Shown here one piece after another: positions 41,505-54,409 of a stretch of 64,000 nt of DNA. This DNA comes from Sorex araneus. Lineage: Eukaryota; Chordata; Mammalia; Eulipotyphla; Soricidae. The notes beneath the pieces were generated by a model that was not told the DNA's origin, did not search any database, and saw only the letters and a list, made by a program, of their open reading frames with translations. The stretch is taken from positions 213,248,500 to 213,312,499 of the forward strand of contig NC_073304.1 in assembly GCF_027595985.1 (NCBI RefSeq), read 5' to 3'. Position 1 is the stretch's first letter. Each line of letters opens with the position of its first letter. A program made the translations under genes and the position numbers.

Positions 41505-41656
41505 CTGATGACCACGATGACCCCGTCGAAGATGTTGTAGGGGTTCTTGATGTAGCCAAAGGGGCCGTAGACGAGCAGTTTCAGCAGCATCTCCAGGGCG
41601 AAGAGGCTTGTGAAGACGATGTTGCTGATTTCCAGAGCGTTGGTGAGCTCCTCAGG
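41505..41656 (-). CDS. CACNA1G: CACNA1G exon 10 (domain II S2-S3)
   Basis: Encodes [20 protein letters not shown], then [20 protein letters not shown] and [10 protein letters not shown]. This covers S2 with its acidic charge-transfer residues and the S2-S3 loop into S3. Acceptor TGCCCTCTAG, donor GTACGG after an AG that begins a Ser codon completed by exon 11. Confidence 0.96.
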
Positions 41657-42059
41657 CTAGAGGGCAGGGGCGGGTGAAGCACGTGCGCCCGTCCCTGCAC
41701 CCCTCATCCCACCCCCCACCCTCCCCCACACACAAGGCCTCGAGAACAGGTTCGGGGTCAAGGTGGAGCCTGGCGGTGCCGGGGGCTCTGGTGCACGGGA
41801 GGACACCCCAGTGGGTGCCCATGGAAATGAGCTCAGAAGCTGCGGCTGCCAGAGCCGTTCCCAGCCCCGGGGCTCAGATCCCGGACACAGGCTGGCTGGA
41901 GGCCTGGAGGCAAGCGCTGGCCACCTGCTGGGGGGACAGTAGCCCGATGCATCCTGTGCTGGGCCACAGTGACTGCCGAAGCTCCCATGCAAACCCCTTC
42001 AGAGCCACGGCAGTCCCCCTGGGGGACCCGGCAGCCTTTTAGGGGGCAAGGCCGGCTGC

Positions 42060-42235
42060 ACGCACGCAAATGCACATCTGCACATACGTGCACACACGTG
42101 CCCACCCATGCACATCCACACGAGCACACGGGCATGTACACATACACACATGTACAGACATGTATGCCCATGCCCATGCGGTCCCATGGCACCCAGGAAG
42201 GCATGAACACACAAACATGCACACGCAGACACACT
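42060..42235 (+). repeat. CA-rich degenerate repeat
   Basis: ACACGTGCACACA and CATGCCCATGCCCATG-type units. Confidence 0.85.
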
Positions 42236-42439
42236 GAGTGACAGGGCTCGTCTCCCATGTAGGGCTGGTGGAGACCTGGAGGCTCCTGGAGCCGTGAGTG
42301 GAGACGTGGGCATCCGGGTACATTCTCACCCTACGGCACCAACACCCCAAGCTGATACCTTCGGGACGGCTCAAGGCCTTTCTGGAAAAATGCAAGTGCC
42401 AGAGGTCACTTTTCCCTTTCTATTCTATATTCGTGAAGG

Positions 42440-42578
42440 TGGTGGGGTGAGTCATGCCTGGCGGTACTCAGGGATTGCTGCCACAGGGACTTGGGGGGCC
42501 AGGAGGTGCTGTGGATCACACCAGGGCCGGCCACATGCAAGGCAAATGCCTTACCCCTGATCTATCTCTCTGGCCCCA
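42440..42578 (-). mobile_element. Old SINE
   Basis: CTGGCGGTACTCAGGGATTG, GCCACATGCAAGGCAAATGC and TATCTCTCTGGCCCC. Confidence 0.8.
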
Positions 42579-42581
42579 GAC

Positions 42582-42762
42582 TTTTTTTTTTTTTTTTTGC
42601 TTTTTGGGTCACACCCGGCGATGCTCAGGGGTTACTCCTGGCTCTGCACTCAGGAATCACTCCTGGCAGTGTTCGGGGGACCATATGGGATGCTGGGAAT
42701 CGAACCCGGGTTGGCCGCGTGCAAGGCAAACGCCCTACCTGCTGTGCTATCGCTCTAGCCCC
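42582..42762 (-). mobile_element. SOR SINE, young full length
   Basis: T18, GGGTCACACCCGGCGATGCT, GGAATCGAACCCGGGTTGGC and GCTATCGCTCTAGCCCCC. Nearly consensus. Confidence 0.96.
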
Positions 42763-42819
42763 CTTTTTTCCACCTTCTTACCTAGGCCCTGGGGTTGGGA
42801 CCCAGGGCACCGTTGGGGG

Positions 42820-42950
42820 TTTTTGCATTTGGGGCGATACCCAATGGGCAACTCCCAGCGCTGTGCCTGAGGGTTGCTCCTGGCACTGCTCAGGAGACCA
42901 GACTTGGGCCTCTTCCATGCAAAGCCTGTGCTCCAGCCCTTGTCCCTAGC
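42820..42950 (-). mobile_element. Old SINE fragment
   Basis: GAGGGTTGCTCCTGGCACTG, CTCAGGAGACC and TGTGCTCCAGCCC. Confidence 0.65.
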
Positions 42951-44019
42951 CCCAGGGGCATTTTCCAGAGAGCTGATCGGTGGTGCTAGAGACAAATCTG
43001 TTCTACCTGCTAATTTGGCCCACGGGGCGTCTCTCGCTCCTCCCCTCCTCTCAGCAGAAAGGGCCTCCTGCACACCCCGCAATCCTTCAGGAGGAGCTGC
43101 AAAAAGGCATGCCCCCGCCTCCCAGGAGCTCTGCGTCTGGCTGCAAACAAGTTGTACACACACAAAACAGCTGAATAACCACAAGAGGCCTTCCATGCTT
43201 TGGTGCCAAAATAAATGATCCAGACAGTAAGCGCCGGGGTTTCGGGGAGAGAGGTGAGGAGCAGCCTGAAAAAGCCTCCGCCAGGAGTCGGCCCTGGGAA
43301 CGAACTCTGGGGGGGACCAGCATGACCCTCAGGCCAGGGGTGCAGAGGCCCATGCAGCCTGGCCGAGCACAGGAATGAGCACTTGGGGCGACCGGGGGTG
43401 GGGGGCAGGGCCTGGGCTGAGGGCCACAGGGCTTGGTGAAACATGACTGGCCGAGCTGATGGGGTCACTCGACTCCCCAAAAGTCCAAGGTCCCCACAGA
43501 CGCTTATAAAGTAGGAGTTACATAATAGCCCAAGGAAGCCCTTTGTCCATCAAGATACCGCTCCCTGTTTCCCCAGCTGCCGCCGCTGGCCAGCTGCCCG
43601 GGGAGAGCGTCCAAGCATGAAGCTGGGCCCTGGGCACCGCCATGTCCCTCGTGGCCCAGTGCTGGCTGGCAGGAAGGACCTTCTCACTGGCAGAGAGGGG
43701 AGAATTTGGGTCGATGCTCCTCCAAAGCGGGGGTCGGAGGACCCAGCCAGGCTGGACCCGGTGGTCCCAAGAGCGAGACGGTCGTGAGGATTCATGTGTC
43801 ACGGAGACCCCCATGCTCCAGCTTTTGCCCCCGTAAAGTTTTGACCGAGTGAGTGGGGTCCCTAAGATACAGGACTTGGGGGGGGGTGGGAAAGGGGTGA
43901 CTGTCAGGATGCAGAAACGCTCAGGGTTCTGCTCCCTCCCAACAGAGTGGACACCTTCAGGCTCCCGGCCACCTCACTTCAGCCCCACACCAGCCCTCAC
44001 AGCCACAGGGCCAATGGAG

Positions 44020-44021
<2 letters not shown>

Positions 44022-44103
<82 letters not shown>
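44022..44103 (+). repeat. (GA)n microsatellite
   Basis: About 41 perfect GA units without interruption, the purest simple repeat in the window. Confidence 0.98.
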
Positions 44104-44104
<1 letters not shown>

Positions 44105-46649
44105 GGAGGGGGGGGAGGGTGCTGAGTGCCTGGTTCCGTCCCAGGCTCTGAGAGCGATGCAGCACCCCCTCACTCAGATTCGAGAAACAGAAAACCCAGC
44201 CCAGGGGACAGGGGGTGGGGGTGGGGGGGCCGCAGACACACGGATACACGAAGACTCTGCCACCGTGTGTCAGCACGGGCGGATTCACAGGAACACGGAG
44301 GTGCGACCCGAGCTCGAACCGATGGGAAGACATCGCCGAGGCCACACTCGAGATGGCCTATAAACGACGCCTGGGAAAAGCTGTCCCGAATGACGACGGA
44401 GAGAAAGCTTCTCTTTTCCAAGCAATGGCTGAAATCGGGAGCAGCTCTGCGGGTCATGCATTCATTTTCAGGGAATCCTGATACGATTACTACCGGGCTG
44501 GGCTGGGTGGGTTCCTGGTGTGCCCAACGTGAGCACAGGCATACACCCAGCTCTCCTGCATGCCAGTGTGGGAGGGAGCGGGCAGGGCTCCCCACGGCCT
44601 CAAGAAGGGGGAGAGGGGAGCCCCGCCCAGCCCCGGCAGATGGCTCAGGACTGGGCAAGCAGGTGGAAAGGAGGGCACGGAGCCTTCCTCCTTCCGCCCT
44701 GCGCACCCCACGGGGGAGTGCCTTGGCCTTTCCAGGGCCCCAGCCACCCCACGATGCATGGGAAACAGCCCTCCTCCTCCTCCAGACAGCCAGGTTTGTC
44801 CAAGTTACTAAATCGGACGCTGGGAATGTTCTGCAAACACCAGGCGAGGACGCAGACACAATCTTAGCAACACGGTGGCCCCAGGGACCAGAACCTCCAT
44901 CCCAGCCCCTGCGCCGACTACGGGAGGGCTGGGCTGGGGGGGGTGCCAGCATCTGCCCGCAGCCCGCACTGGCACTGCCTGGAGGCACGAGCAAGTCTCC
45001 TGCACACCACCAGGCCACGCTGCCGGTGCTGGGGTCAGGACGCAGGTCACAGCCCGCGTCCTGAGAGCAGCAGGGCTCTGGCCAGGAGAGAGGTTAGCTG
45101 TCTGGGGCGCCGGCCTTGTCAGTGTGAGGCTCTCTCTGGGTTGGCCTACGACACCACAAAAACAACAATCAAGAAGAAAGGTGCAGGGCGAGGCCCTCTG
45201 CCTGCCCAAGTGTGCAGACAGACACGCAAGCTGCTGGGCACCAGCGGCCCGTTCCTGACCCTTCCTGTCCTCAGAACGTCCTTTCTCAGCTCTCATACAC
45301 CCCGCCCCTGTTCAGACCCCAGGGTGGGCTACACCTCCCCACAGAGGCCCCAGGCGCTATTCTATGCTGCAGCTAACGTCCCCCCATGTTGTCCCCCCTC
45401 CATCAGCCTGTGCCCCGGGGCCACCTGGCCCCAGGCAAGCTGCTCTGTGCTTCCCTCACACGGTGAGAGCCCCCAGCCCCTTCTCCACCCAGGATCGCTG
45501 GGGAGACTGTGGGAACTGGAGGGCAGAAGCCTGGACCGGGAACCTGTGTGGTTTCTGGGTGACCCCATTACCTCCTGGCTCCCCACTGGCCTTCTGTGTG
45601 AAGCAGGATAACAGCAAGGCCATCCTGCAGGCTAGGCTGAGGGCTCGGGTGACCCCGGGGCTGGACAGTGGCGGAAGTCCACACAGCAGGTGTCGCCTGC
45701 AGAGCTGTCCGCTCAGCTCCACGCAGCAGCGGGAGGAGGGGCCAGCCAACACCAGAAGCGCCCCAAGAACTACACCCGGCTGAGGTCAACGGGCCAGTGG
45801 GACGCCCGGTGGGGGCGGCGTAGCCAAGGGGGAGCCGGGAACGGGCAGTGTATACCTGGGCTGCCTGGGGGTCTGCCTGTGTCACAGGGCTGGGTGTCCT
45901 CGGGGGACGTGGCCGCCAGGACACGGCGGAGCCTGTGGTGGGCCCCGCAGCTGCCCGGGGCGGGAGCAGGAGCTGTGCAAAGCAGAGTCTTAAGATTAAT
46001 CTGGCTGCAGTGGCGGCGGCACGAGGATGGCTCGGGCAGACGAGACCAATTAGGGGGACTGCAGCGGGCCAGGCCGAGAGCCGGCTCTGCTGACGCGGCC
46101 ACTGCTTGTAAGGAAGGCACAAGGGGGCAAGGAGGGGCCGGGGCCAGACCAGCCGCCCCAGCCCTGGACTAGCGCCACTGCCCCCGTCTCCACGGCCCCA
46201 GCTGTCCCCTCAGTCCTGCTTCGTCCCCCCTGCCTGACACTCTGTATTGCCAGGACAGGCGTCCAAGAGGGCCATGGAGCTGGGCTGCGGTCACCGGGCC
46301 CGTGGGAGGTGAGTGTCGGGGGGAGGTAGGGGACCCAGGACATCCCCGGCCTCACCACCCGCACCCTGCCCTTTACCCTCTGCCAGGAAAGTTCAGAGTC
46401 TTGCCTGCAGCCCACGCTGCTGGGTGGGCTCCTGGCCATCCCGGGACCCCGCCTCTATCCAGGGGCCGTCCCAACCTCTGCCTCTGGCCGCTCCCCAGAA
46501 CTCCCCCCTCCAGCTCCCCAAAGCCACCCCACATCAACACGTGCTCCGGGCCCGGGGCTCACCCTGCCCGAAGATGACCGGCCGGTGACCTGGCGATCTG
46601 GCGCTCCCGGCCACCTCCCAGACCCACTGTGTGCTGGGCCATTTCCACT

Positions 46650-46745
46650 TTATTCTTGCTTTTGGTTTTGGCGATGCCAGGAATCAAACCCGGGGTCTCC
46701 CGTGTGCCGGCAAGCGCTGGGGGCTGAGCCCCACCCCCACCCAGT
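46650..46745 (-). mobile_element. Probable SINE fragment
   Basis: GATGCCAGGAATCAAACCCG GGG and GTGCCGGCAAGCGC resemble the SINE promoter half. Weak. Confidence 0.4.
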
Positions 46746-49700
46746 GGACCATAGAGGGCTCCTGCCCGCCCCGCGCCAGCCCGGGAAGGCCGCCACTCTG
46801 CCTGTTGCACTGCTGAGCGCGGCGACGGCAGGGTCTGTGCTGAGTGGGCCGGGTCCCGCAGGGGCCACGCTGGCGCTGCGTCTCCGCTCCCCACCGCTCC
46901 CCCAGGAGCCGCCCGGCCCCTCCTCGCCACCAGCCCCATGTCCAGCCTAGACTCCTGCACTCTCCCCCCCGAAACACACACAAAACAGCCTCCCGTGTCC
47001 CTGGCCTGCCCCTCCCTCGCCCTTCCTCCCCCTGCACCTCCTGCTCAGCCTGCCCCAGGCTCCCCGGGGCCCCATCCACCTCCCACCCCTCTTCCATGTC
47101 ATCTTCAAAACAAAGCAGACAGACGAGACATGAGTCCAGACCTACTCCCCCCAGCCTCGGCCCCCGGCCCCAGCTCTTTCCAAGGATGCTCTTCCCAGCT
47201 GTCTCACAGTATCTGTCCCTGGTATCTGGAAACCTGGTGCCAGGCCCTGCCTCAGAGACACCAACGACTACCACCCCACAGCCACCGCCCGCCCTCCCCG
47301 TGGCCACCGTCCGCCCCCCATGACTCTGTCAGTCCCTCTCCCATGGCCCACGTCTGCCCCTCCCTGACAGCCCACTATCTGGGGGGCTCCACCGCCTACT
47401 TCCTGTGCCCCCTTCCTCCTTGAGCTCCTCTCCCACTTTACCCTCCCCCTCCCCCGCCGACATTCCCCTGAGGCCAGTGGGAGCCCGTTCCTGCCCCTGG
47501 GCGCCTCCCTCTGCCAACACCCACTCCCCCCTCTGCAGCTGTCACCGGGTGTGGGGGACACTAACAATCTCCCTCCAGGCCACCGCGCCTCACCCCAGCC
47601 AGCACCGCCTGACTGTCTCCCGGCTCCCAGGACACCCCCGCCCCTGCTCCGCACCCCCAACCAGCCTACCGTCTCCCGGAAGCCCCCCCCCCCCGCAGGC
47701 TCTGCACGGCCCCAGCAGGCGGGGCCCCTCCCTCCCAGGCCTGCTCCTGCTGGCGTGGGGTTATCTAGGGTCCCCACCCGCTGCCCGTCACCCCTCACCA
47801 TCAGCAGGTGCTGGGCACGCAGACCCGGCCAAGGAGACTCACCCTCGCACCCCAGTTTCCAGCCCCCGCACACAGGGCCTCCTTGGCCGAGCTCTCGGGC
47901 AGAAAGACAGAAAGAGGCTCTGGTCCCTGCTGCACCCCAACCCACGCCTACTGGAGCCCCAGCTCCCGCCTAGGGGCTGGACCCTGAAGCCCGCCACCCG
48001 CACCTCCGGCCAGGCTGCCGGGGGACCCCTGAGAGATCCTGTGGAACTCCCCAGCCTCTCCCAGACATCACCCCCTTCTGCCCCTGCCCGGTGTGAACCC
48101 CCTCGTCGGCAGCCGGAGGCCCCTCCCTGGAACCCGAGTTTCCCGCGTGCACTGTTTGGTGCAAAGGTGTATTGTGGGGGGTGGGAGGGCATCCAGCTGG
48201 ATTGGGGGCCCCCCGCCCCCGCTTAGTTAACCAGCTCCAGAACAGGTCCCACACAGAGAGAACCCTCGAAACTGTGGCAGTCAATGAACCCCACCCCCAT
48301 CCCAGGTCCTCCCTGGCCTCGAACCCCAGCTTCAGGCCAGGGCGCCTCTACCCAGAGGCCCAGGGAGCTAGCCTCAGGGCAAGGGTGTCCTCAAGCCCTT
48401 GTCTTGGAGGGCTACAGCTGGGGTGTCCCGGCACAGGGAGAGAGGGTCCCCGTCCTTTAGCAGCCAGTGAATCCCCCCCAGAAGTTAGGACGCAGCACAT
48501 CTGGACACACAACCCCACTCTGCTCCCCTGAACAGCCGAGCCCAGCCAGTTATAAATAGAAACCCTCTCTCCGGACGGCCCTGGAGTGACAGGACGGGCC
48601 CGAGCCCGAGCCAGGAGCACAACGTGGTCACCTGCCCGGTCCTCTCTGGCCGCCACTCCAGATGCCCCTCCTCGCCCACCCCTGCTCTGCACAGGCCGAC
48701 CCCACTCTTCTCCAACACCTCGGAACTCAGAGCCCCCAAGGGGAAGTCAGGGACCTCGGGGACTCCCCCCACACCAAAGCCAGCCCCTGCACCCTCCCCA
48801 CTCCCCTCCCTGCAGACCCCAAGGACACAGTTTCCTAGGCCTGGCCTCTGCACTCAGGCTTGCCCGGGGTCCCCAGTGGCCCTAGACAGTGCCTGCCAGC
48901 CCGGGTCTGCTCAAGCCCCCAGGCAGGTAAGAATCCCAGGAGGAAACTGCTTGCGACGACCCCCACCCCGCCACCCCCAGAAGGCAGCGGGAGGGGGGCG
49001 ACCTATAGATCTGCTCACCAGCCAGCTCTGCCAGTGACCCCAGGGGTCAGGGTGAACTGCCGATCACCACAGCACCTCCTCTTCCTCAACCTCCCTGGCC
49101 CCCATTTCCGGAGAGAGAGACCCGGCTCAACGGGTGTGTCTGTCTCAGGCGTCTGCTGGGAACTTGCCACCGTCGGAGGAAACTCACCCCCCTGCCCGTG
49201 CTTCTCAGGACAAATTCACTGCGTGCCAAGTGCCCACCCCAGCCTGCCCAGTGCTCCCCTCACTCCATCCTTGTAAATCCCTCAATTGGGGTGGGCTGTT
49301 CTCTGTGCCCTGCCCTGCGTCCTCCACCCTCTGCACGGAATCCCCCCTGCATCTGTTCCCCGACCTGGAATGGGCAGATCCTGGGCTCCTCTGCCACGTA
49401 CCCCTCCTCCAGGCACATTCTCCATCCAGGAAACCTCTGCGGCCACTCTCAGCAGTGAGGGCTCAGTAGCGTGCTGGAGCAGACCACTGGCTCCCGAAAA
49501 CCCGGAAGCACCCACATCCCTTCTCAGCCCCCACACCGGGGACTCCACGGCTGGAGCTGAAACCAGCTATGTGAGAGCATTTGCACCATGGAAATGGTCA
49601 AATGCTACAAACTGAGATTTTTCTTTTTTTACTATAAAAGTGAAAAAAGTACATTATATTAATTAATAATGTAATATTAATTATATTATTAAAATATATT

Positions 49701-49749
49701 CATTATTAAACACACCAGTATGTCTTGACATAGACCCAGCTCAGGAAAT

Positions 49750-50430
49750 GTGTGGGATGGATGGATGAGTTGATGGGTGGGTGGATAAATAAATGGATGG
49801 CTGGATGGTTGGATGGCTGGAAAGATGAATGGATGGACTGGTGGATGGATGGATGGATGGATGGATGGATGGATGGTGGGTGAGTGGATGGATGGGTTAA
49901 TATATGAGTGAGTGGATAGATGAATGGATGGGTGGGCTGATGGGTAAATGAATAGGTGGATGGGAGGGTGGGTGGATGAATAGGTGGGTGGATGGATAGC
50001 TGGATGGGTGAAGGAATGCGTCGATGGGTGGATAGATGGATGGATGAGTAGATGGGTATATGTGTGAATGAATGGATGGATGACTGGGTTGATGATGGAC
50101 TGGTGGATGAGTTTATGGATGGATAGGCGAATGGGTGAATGGATAGTAAGTGGGTGGACAGATGGGCAGATGTGTGGATGTGTAGATGGATTGATGAGTG
50201 GGTGGATGGGTGGATGAGTTGACGGATAGGTTGATGGATGGATGGGTATATGTGTGGATGGTGGATGGTTGATGGCTGGATGGCTGGATGGGTGAATGGC
50301 TGGATGGGTGAATGGCTGGATGGGTGAATGGATGAACGCATGGGTGAACAGATGGGTAATGTGTGGATGGATGAATGGGTTGATGGACGGTTGACGGATG
50401 GATGGATGGGTGGATGGATGGGTAATTCCC
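49750..50430 (+). repeat. TGGA tetranucleotide minisatellite
   Basis: About 0.68 kb of GATGGATGG-type units with point variants (GGGT, GAGT, AATA). It includes one perfect block of roughly 10 units at 49830-49875. It opens long meaningless frames on the other strand. Confidence 0.95.
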
Positions 50431-50668
50431 CAAAAGTTTGTATTGCCCCCTAGTGGATGGGGCACACACTTGCCCTCTATCACAGTTCCCATCCCAGTCC
50501 TATTCTTAGTCTCCTTTTCCTACCCATCAATCCCTCTGGGTAACTCAATCTTAATGGTTCTCCACCAGCCCATAGAGGATGAGGCCCGGGGGACTGGCCA
50601 GCATGGGGCCTGCCGAGGGCAGGGTGGGGTATGACGGGATGGCTGTCTCCTCCGTCAGGAGGTTGGCT

Positions 50669-50824
50669 GCAGGAGAGACAGGACAGCAAGCAGGGCACTT
50701 GCCTTGCACATGGCCAACCCAGACTTGATCTCTGACACCCCATGCGGTCCTCTGAGCACTAACAGGAGTGATCCCTGAGCACAGAACCTGGAGTAATCCC
50801 AAACCACAATACCTGTCCCCCAAA
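50669..50824 (+). mobile_element. SOR-type SINE
   Basis: GGGCACTTGCCTTGCACATG, GATCCCTGAGCACAGAACCT and a CCCAAACCACAA end, flanked by the 10-bp duplication GAGGTTGGCT at 50659-50668 and 50825-50834. Confidence 0.9.
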
Positions 50825-52307
50825 GAGGTTGGCTACCAGGGGCAGGCAGGGCCCTGTTAGGCACATGAGAGAGGCCAGGCCTGGGAAGGTCAGGAGCACT
50901 GGGCAGACAGAGGATGGGTTCTCCCCTAGGATACACCAGCCACACCCATTCAGCACCCCCAGTCAGATCACTACCAGGACCCACGGCCTCATTCCAGACC
51001 CTGCAGGAAACTGGGAGCCTCTGTCCCACCTCGGTCACATCTGCTGCATCCCTCGGGCGTCCCTCGGGCTGCTCCCCAGCTGTCCCCCCTCCCCCAACCG
51101 CTGGGCTCCTTCCCCGCCCAGCTCTCACCCCTGCTCTATCCTCGTTTGCCCTGGGGCTTCTGTGCCTCATTCTGTCACCCCCTATATCTCGGTGCCTCCA
51201 TCTGTCTCCCCCACCCCCCCACATCTGCGTCCCTCTGTCATCCCTCCCCTGGGGCCTTCACTTGCCCTCTAGGTCCGTGTCCCTCATCTCTCCATTCCTG
51301 CCTCCTTCCTCGGGGTGTTTCCGTCCCTATCTCTGTCTCTTTCCAGGTCTCCTTCTCTGTCTCTCTGACAACTCCACCTGCCCCTTCCCGCCCTCCCCCT
51401 CCCCCAGCCTTCCTGGCAGGGCTCAGCTCAGGACCCAGATGGGCCGTTCACGCTGCGGTGCCTGCCAGCCAGCCTGGGGCCCAGCTGCCTCCGGCTCCCC
51501 CCAACCCTCCTGCTGGGGACACCAGCTCTCCCCGACCACACAGCCAGGTACTGGGACCCCAGGTACTGCGCCACTCAAGACAGCACGCCCTCCGGCCCCT
51601 GCTGAGGGCCTTCCTCGGGATTTGGGGGAGAAGATACCGCAGGCATCGTGGCTGCCGGCCTTTCCCTCTTCTCCCCAAGGGAAGCCCTTCCTGCCTTCTA
51701 ACTGTAAGCCCTCTTGCTGCAGCTTATGGGCCCTGGGTCTCTGGACTTGCCTCCCGCCATGGCACACAGGAAAAGGAGGGCAAGGCTCAGGGAGCTGGGT
51801 AAAGGCAGGCCGGGGGCGACCGGGAGGGAGCTGAGCAGCGACACCCACGTCCCATGTGCCCGGCACCGCACGGCCCCCCCCACCACAGAGCGCCATCCTG
51901 GGAGGGGTGGCAAGAGGAAGGGGCCTGGGGGGAGGGGATGGAGACAGATGAGCCGAGTCAGGGGCAAGTGGAGTGTCCAGCTGCCAGAGACAGAAGGGGG
52001 TGCTGGCACTTACCCGTCCCCCACCCGCCCTACGCCCCGCCCCTCCCGGCCCCGCAGACCCCACCTCTTCCCACCAGCTAGAGTGTCTCCAGGGGGGTGG
52101 GGAGGCCCAGTCTTGGTTCTGCCCTGGGAAAGGTCGGGTTCAGGCGCTGTCAGGGAGAAGGCCCTGGAGGGCAGGGCTGGTCTCTTTTCCCAAGAATTGC
52201 CCCTGGGGGCACATTTCGAGCTAAACTGGGGAGGCTCCGGGTAGGGGCCCACCGGGTTCCAATCCAGCTTCAGACCCCGCCCCCTGCAGTGCCTGTGCTC
52301 AGGGGAG

Positions 52308-52835
52308 CAGTGTGTGTCTGTGTGTGTGCATGCATGTGTGAGTACGTTTGAGTTTGTGTGCATACGCACATGTGTATGTGCATGTGTGAGTGTATGTGTG
52401 TTTGTGTGCATGCACACATGTGTGTATTTGAGTGTGCATGTCAGTGTTTTTTGCACGTGTGATTGAATGTGTAGGTGTGCGTGTGTGTGCATGTATAAAT
52501 GTGCATGTGACTGCATGTGTGTGCATGTGAGTTTGTGAGTTTGAGTTTGTGTGTATATGCGTACACGTGTCTGTCTTGAGTGGGTGTGTGTGAGCATGTC
52601 TGTGTGTGAATGTGTGTGCCTGTGAGTGTGCATGCATGTATTTGTGTGAGTTTGTATGTGTGTTGTTTGTGTGTACACGAGTATGAGTGTGTGTGAATGT
52701 TATGTGAATGTGTGTGCATGTATGTGCATGTGTGTGAATGTGTGTGAAGGGATGTATGAATGTGTGTCCGTGTGAGTGTGTGTGCCCATGTGTGTGAGTA
52801 CATTGTATGTGAATGTGAGTGCATGTGTTTGCAGG
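52308..52835 (+). repeat. TG-rich degenerate tandem repeat
   Basis: GTGTGTGCATGTGTGAGTGT-type units, about 0.53 kb. It is the opposite strand phase to the CA-rich tracts elsewhere. Confidence 0.92.
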
Positions 52836-53541
52836 GGCGTTTCTCCGGGCACAATTGGGAAAGTGAGCACAGCTCCGGGAGCTGGTTCTGTGGCTCGCAG
52901 CTGCCGGCCCTCCGGCATGACAGACCTGCGCAGTAGCCGCCTCTTCTGCGGAGGCACCCTGATTCTTAGAAGGGCTCCTCACACCCCACTTTCAAGTCCC
53001 CTCACCCGTGAGGGCCTCTCCTCCCTGCCTCCAGGCTCTCAGAGCAGGCCAGAGCCAGCTGGACTCCCCTCCGCCCAGGGACAGCCACCAGCCAGCCACT
53101 CCTCCACCACCCCCGCTGCCGCTCGCTCACACCCCAGCACTAGCAGGACTGAAGATCACCCCCAAGGCACCCCTTTTCCTCCTCTCCGCAGACCGGAATT
53201 CGATCCAGTGGCCACGCCTTCCAGAGGAGCCCGGCACATCAGGTACCCATCACGCAAGCAGCTCTTTCAAAGGCCCCCTCCTCCTAGAAGCCTGCCAGAG
53301 AGCGCTCAGTGGCCTGCCCCCTCCGCCGCACCCCGCCCTAGGCTACTAACTCCACAGAGAGTCACAGTCACCGGCTTGTACTGTCCAGAGCCCCCCAGGC
53401 TTCGCTGTCCTCCCTCCTGTCCTCCCTGCCCTGTGGGCAGCTGTCCAGAAAGGAAAGTGACAGGAAGTGGGAGGGGAGGAAGGCAGAGGCCCACGCAGGG
53501 CAGAGCAGCTGGCAGCAAGGCCACCTGGCCCGCACCCCTAC

Positions 53542-53918
53542 CTGCTCGTGGTACTCGATGCCCATGCTAAGGGTGTTGACCAGGATGGCGATCATAATCC
53601 CTCGGCCAAAATACTTGCTGTCCACGATCCTGCGGAAGGTGTCACAGACGAGCCTCCAGAAGGCCAGCACAGAGTTGGGCTCCACATCCTGCCCGCCGGC
53701 CCTGCGACGCCGGCCGTGGGGGTCTCGCACGTCACCGCACTGGGCGTCCTGGGTGAACTCATAGACCGTCTCACTGTCGGAGTCCGGCATCTCAACCCCG
53801 CTGAGCTCCACGTCCCCGGCCCCCGCACGGGCACAGTAGGGGCAGTTGTGAGGGCTGCAGGCGCCACTGTCTGCCCTGAGGGAAGGGCTGGAGATCTTGC
53901 AGGAGCTTTGGCAGGCAC
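53542..53918 (-). CDS. CACNA1G: CACNA1G exon 9 (end of I-II linker, domain II S1)
   Basis: Starts by completing a Gly codon, then [11 protein letters not shown], with a CPYC cysteine pair, acidic [17 protein letters not shown], and the membrane-entry sequence [19 protein letters not shown]1 follows ([20 protein letters not shown]). Acceptor CTCCTGTCCCAG, donor GTAGGG, phase 0 end. It is separated from exon 10 by the longest intron in the window. Confidence 0.96.
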
Positions 53919-54409
53919 CTGGGACAGGAGGGTAGCAGTTAGGGGCTCGGGCGGCCTGGTTTGAGGTCACCCTGCCCATGGAGTGTATGAGTTCAGGGGC
54001 CGTGGAGCTGTACCAGCACAAGTTCCCAGAAACTTGTGTGGCCTGCACGGTGGCCAGCTCTGAGCCACAGACCACCTCAAAGGTGCTCTGCTCGGTGGTC
54101 TAGGGTTCTGTGAGGGGCCTTGATGTCCTCTGAGACGTCCTCTCTCAACAAGGACCCTAAACCATCATGACTGTCCCTCCAGCAACGCGGATGTGAGCGG
54201 CGTCTTCCCAGGGGTCCTCAGATACAGTGTGTTCAAGGACACACACTCGACCCAGACCTGCATCCCTGTGCTTGGACACACACATGTAACATGAACACAC
54301 AGAATGATTTCCACAGCACATGCACAGCCAAGCACACTGTGCACACAGGCTGATGTCCTTATACATGCACACGGACCAGTCACAGGCATCCACACACTAC
54401 TCGTGTGCA

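Larger units (their letters stand above)
41657..53541 (-). other. CACNA1G intron 9 (11.9 kb)
   Basis: The largest intron in the window. It holds a CA tract, three SINEs near its 3' end (42440-42950), a long (GA)n array, a TGGA minisatellite, a single further SINE at 50669 and a TG-rich tract. Between 43 and 49.6 kb it is nearly transposon-free with several AT-rich motif patches (43140-43225, 43500-43565, 44345-44490, 45985-46065). No extra exon recognised. Confidence 0.85.
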
